From Bacilli bacterium (GTDB taxonomy: Bacteria; Bacillota_I; Bacilli_A; RF39; UBA660), in contig JAEDES010000039.1 in assembly GCA_016293205.1 (NCBI GenBank), positions 1 through 7,296 of the forward strand: a stretch of 7,296 nucleotides of DNA, written 5' to 3'. Below the pieces are notes generated by a model. The model saw only the letters and a list, made by a program, of their open reading frames with translations, had not been told where the DNA came from and did no database searches. Made by a program: the position numbers and the translations under genes. Shown one piece after another: positions 5,825-7,296 of the stretch (position 1 is the first letter of the stretch; each line of letters begins with the position of its first letter).

Positions 5825-5853
5825 TTGAAAAATAGGGGGTCTTATCATATAAT
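5825..5853 (+). promoter_or_regulatory. Promoter of the nfeD-SPFH operon
   Basis: TTGAAA (5825-5830), a 17-bp spacer and TATAAT (5848-5853), a near-consensus vegetative promoter. A start near 5860 would give a leader of about 14 nt that begins at the AGGGTGA RBS (5861-5867). Its -35 lies 13 bp from that of the divergent promoter, so the two are back to back. Confidence 0.7.
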
Positions 5854-5873
5854 AATCTTAAGGGTGAGTTTTT

Positions 5874-6299
5874 ATGACTATAGGATGGTTTATAATTTTT
5901 TTATTACTTCTAGTAGTGGAATTTGCAACGGTTAATTTAGTTACAATATGGTTTGCTTTTGGGGCACTTGTAACAGTATTTTTATCATTTGTTGTTGAAA
6001 ATATTTGGATACAATCTACTGTATTTGTAATTACTTCAGCTATTGCATTACTTTGTACTAAACCATTATTAAAAGCTTTTCATTTATCTGAACTTATTCC
6101 TACTAATACTGATAGACTTATTGGTAAAGAAGGAGAAGTTATTAAAGATATATCTTTTAATGAATATGGTAGAGTCAAAGTTTTTGGTGAAAACTGGATG
6201 GCAACAAGTGAGGAACCAATAAAAGAAGGAAGTAAAGTTATTATAAAGAATATTGAGGGAGCAAAACTTATCGTGGAGAAGAAGAAGGAGGAAAAATAA
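5874..6299 (+). CDS. Short NfeD-family membrane protein
   Basis: A 141-residue protein of the short NfeD type, without the N-terminal ClpP-like protease domain of long forms. Hydrophobic helices lie at about 4-20, 23-41 and 46-64. A cytoplasmic OB-fold follows (about 78-136), opening with TDRLIGKEGEVI and containing the family's W-x-A-like NWMATSEEPI (107-116). Short NfeD proteins pair with SPFH partners and are thought to help assemble or regulate membrane microdomain scaffolds. Here the next gene is that partner, and the stop TAA and the partner's ATG share one base (TAATG at 6297-6301), so translation is coupled. The RBS is AGGGTGA at 5861-5867. The KKKEEK tail arises where the downstream gene's AAGGAGG RBS is embedded. 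Confidence 0.88.
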   Translation: MTIGWFIIFLLLLVVEFATVNLVTIWFAFGALVTVFLSFVVENIWIQSTVFVITSAIALLCTKPLLKAFHLSELIPTNTDRLIGKEGEVIKDISFNEYGRVKVFGENWMATSEEPIKEGSKVIIKNIEGAKLIVEKKKEEK

Positions 6300-7279
6300 T
6301 GCCACTAATTATTATTGGAGTTATTCTTGTTATTGCTTTAACAGGAATTAAGATTATTCCACAATCAAAAGCATATGTTGTTGAAAGACTTGGAGCTTAT
6401 GACAGAACTATGCAAACAGGATTACACTATGTAATTCCATTTATTGAAAGAGTTTCTAATGTAGTAAACTTAAAAGAAATTGTTAAAGATTTCGCACCAC
6501 AACCAGTTATCACAGAAGATAACGTTACAATGCAAATCGATACAGTAGTATATTTTCATATTACTGATCCAAAACTTTATACTTATGGAATTGAAAATCC
6601 AGTAAGTGCGATTGAAAATTTAACAGCAACTACATTACGTAACATTATCGGAGACTTAGAGTTAGATGAAACTTTAACTTCAAGAGATGTTATTAATACA
6701 CAAATGAGATCTATTTTAGATGTTGCTACTGATCCTTGGGGAATCAGAGTTAGTCGTGTAGAAGTTAAAAATATTTTACCACCAAGAGATATTCAAGAAG
6801 CAATGGAAAAACAAATGCGTGCTGAACGTGAAAGACGTGAATCTATCCTTAAAGCTGAAGGAGAAAAGAAGAGTGCTATCCTTATTGCTGAAGGAGAAAA
6901 AGAAAGTGCTATCTTAAGAGCTGATGCTAAGAGAGAATCTCAAATTAGAGAAGCTGAAGGACAAGCTGCTGCTATCTTAAAAATTCAAGAAGCTACAGCT
7001 CAAGGTTTAAAATTATTAAAAGATGTTGGAATGGATGAAGCTTTATTAAAATATAAGAGTTATGAAGCTATGGTAGATGTTGCTAATGGACAAGCTACTA
7101 AGATTATTGTTCCAAGTGAATTACAAAACTTAACAACTGCTGGAATTACTTTCCATGAAACTGCTCCAGCAAATAATGTTCCTAAGAAGAAACATGTAGA
7201 GAATGCACCTGCTGCACCTGCTGCACCAGCTGCAACACCAGTTAGTAATAAGCAATTTTTAGAAACATTAAGTAAATAA
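6299..7279 (+). CDS. SPFH/stomatin-like (band 7) membrane scaffold protein
   Basis: A 326-residue protein of the stomatin/QmcA-like slipin group. An N-terminal hydrophobic helix (2-20) anchors it. The SPFH domain spans about 20-180, with family segments ERLGAYDRTMQTGLHYVIPF (29-48), VTMQIDTVVYFHITDP (76-91) and RVEVKNILPPRDIQEAMEKQ (153-172). A charged helical region (174-228) consists of five 11-residue repeats, then a helix with GMDEALLKYKSYEAM, then an Ala/Pro linker (303-314) and a short tail. Homologues form large ring or cage oligomers at the membrane and associate with NfeD and proteases. It starts at ATG 6299-6301 with AAGGAGG (6285-6291) inside nfeD. Codons ending in C and CGT for Arg hint at good expression. 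A plain stomatin-like name is safer than HflC or FloT. Confidence 0.93.
   Translation: MPLIIIGVILVIALTGIKIIPQSKAYVVERLGAYDRTMQTGLHYVIPFIERVSNVVNLKEIVKDFAPQPVITEDNVTMQIDTVVYFHITDPKLYTYGIENPVSAIENLTATTLRNIIGDLELDETLTSRDVINTQMRSILDVATDPWGIRVSRVEVKNILPPRDIQEAMEKQMRAERERRESILKAEGEKKSAILIAEGEKESAILRADAKRESQIREAEGQAAAILKIQEATAQGLKLLKDVGMDEALLKYKSYEAMVDVANGQATKIIVPSELQNLTTAGITFHETAPANNVPKKKHVENAPAAPAAPAATPVSNKQFLETLSK
6818..6982 (+). repeat. Five in-frame 33-nt/11-residue hendecad repeats in the SPFH gene
   Basis: Residues 174-228 align as five consecutive 11-mers: RAERERRESIL, KAEGEKKSAIL, IAEGEKESAIL, RADAKRESQIR and EAEGQAAAILK. An 11-residue period is characteristic of near-straight or right-handed coiled coils. 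Units two and three are also close at the DNA level (GCTGAAGGAGAAA at 6854 and 6887). Confidence 0.85.
7205..7231 (+). repeat. Three 9-nt tandem repeats encoding an Ala-Pro linker
   Basis: GCACCTGCT occurs twice in tandem and then as GCACCAGCT, encoding APA repeats near the C-terminus of the SPFH protein. It is a likely flexible linker and a site prone to length change by slippage. Confidence 0.75.
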
Positions 7280-7296
7280 AAAAAGGCCACTATTAA
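7280..7296 (+). terminator. Probable left half of a terminator cut by the window end
   Basis: Directly after the SPFH stop come an A-run and GGCCAC, followed by TATTAA at the edge. This has the look of the ascending arm and loop start of an A-run/T-run hairpin like the others in the window. The matching GTGGCC arm would lie outside, so this is an inference. Confidence 0.4.

Noticed and set aside
5648..5935. Open frame on + spanning the start of the Ig-like gene and nfeD
   Set aside because: It crosses two divergent promoters and overlaps two better supported genes. No RBS was found.
6084..6305. Open frame on - inside nfeD
   Set aside because: It is antisense to the NfeD OB-fold and is Phe/Ser/Leu-rich without motif support.
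7060..7290. Open frame on - opposite the SPFH C-terminus
   Set aside because: Its Ala/Gly-rich run is only the complement of the Ala-Pro linker repeats.
1..7296. Mycoplasma-type code (TGA as Trp)
   Set aside because: Trp is encoded by TGG, and all genes translate through without in-frame TGA. All visible stops are TAA, which fits AT bias under the standard code.
1..7296. CRISPR array, insertion sequence, tRNA or rRNA
   Set aside because: No spaced direct repeats, transposase-like protein, terminal inverted repeats or recognisable RNA gene sequence were seen. The only tandem repeats are within the SPFH gene.

Overview
This is an AT-rich window with short intergenic gaps. Every gene whose end is visible (eight) stops at TAA, TGG is the tryptophan codon, and Shine-Dalgarno sites are strong (GGAGG type). 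Hairpin/T-run terminators and TTGATA/TATAAT-type promoters are easy to see. Together with a surface protein and sortase pair, and a NfeD plus SPFH pair, this points to a low-GC Gram-positive bacterium (Bacillota). The protein flavour suggests a gut-associated Bacilli lineage (Erysipelotrichia or RF39-like), but that placement is an inference from memory and not a database result. The genetic code looks standard, not mycoplasma-type.

Layout. (1) Positions 1-53 hold the last codons of a + strand gene. It converges on a shared palindromic terminator (40-63). (2) On the - strand, 1989 to 50 is a two-gene surface-adhesion operon. The first gene is a secreted thioester-domain/Cna-B adhesin. The second, overlapping it by 31 bp, is a small membrane-anchored sortase. 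(3) Positions 1990-2187 are a divergent regulatory region. It holds a near-symmetric palindromic promoter that reads TTGATA-17-TATTAT on both strands, and a consensus DnaA box. (4) Positions 2188-3804 (+) are fhs, formate-tetrahydrofolate ligase, closed by a bidirectional terminator. (5) Positions 4935-3862 (-) are a stand-alone NAD(P)-dependent dehydrogenase of the 2,4-diaminopentanoate dehydrogenase/DapB-like superfamily. (6) Positions 5754-5050 (-) encode a signal-anchored extracellular protein with two Ig-like repeats and an acidic Pro/Glu/Thr tail. It is expressed divergently from the next unit. (7) Positions 5874-7279 (+) are a translationally coupled pair, a short NfeD protein and an SPFH/stomatin-like protein, expected to build a membrane microdomain complex. 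The window ends in what looks like the first half of its terminator.

The most unusual points are in the adhesin/sortase unit. The sortase contains no arginine at all, so the usual catalytic Arg is absent. Its presumed substrate ends in a VPDTY-like motif with an atypically short tail. In the -1 frame, that motif would instead run directly into the sortase's own N-terminal membrane segment. The palindromic divergent promoter is the best non-coding signal. No CRISPR array, insertion sequence, tRNA or rRNA was seen.
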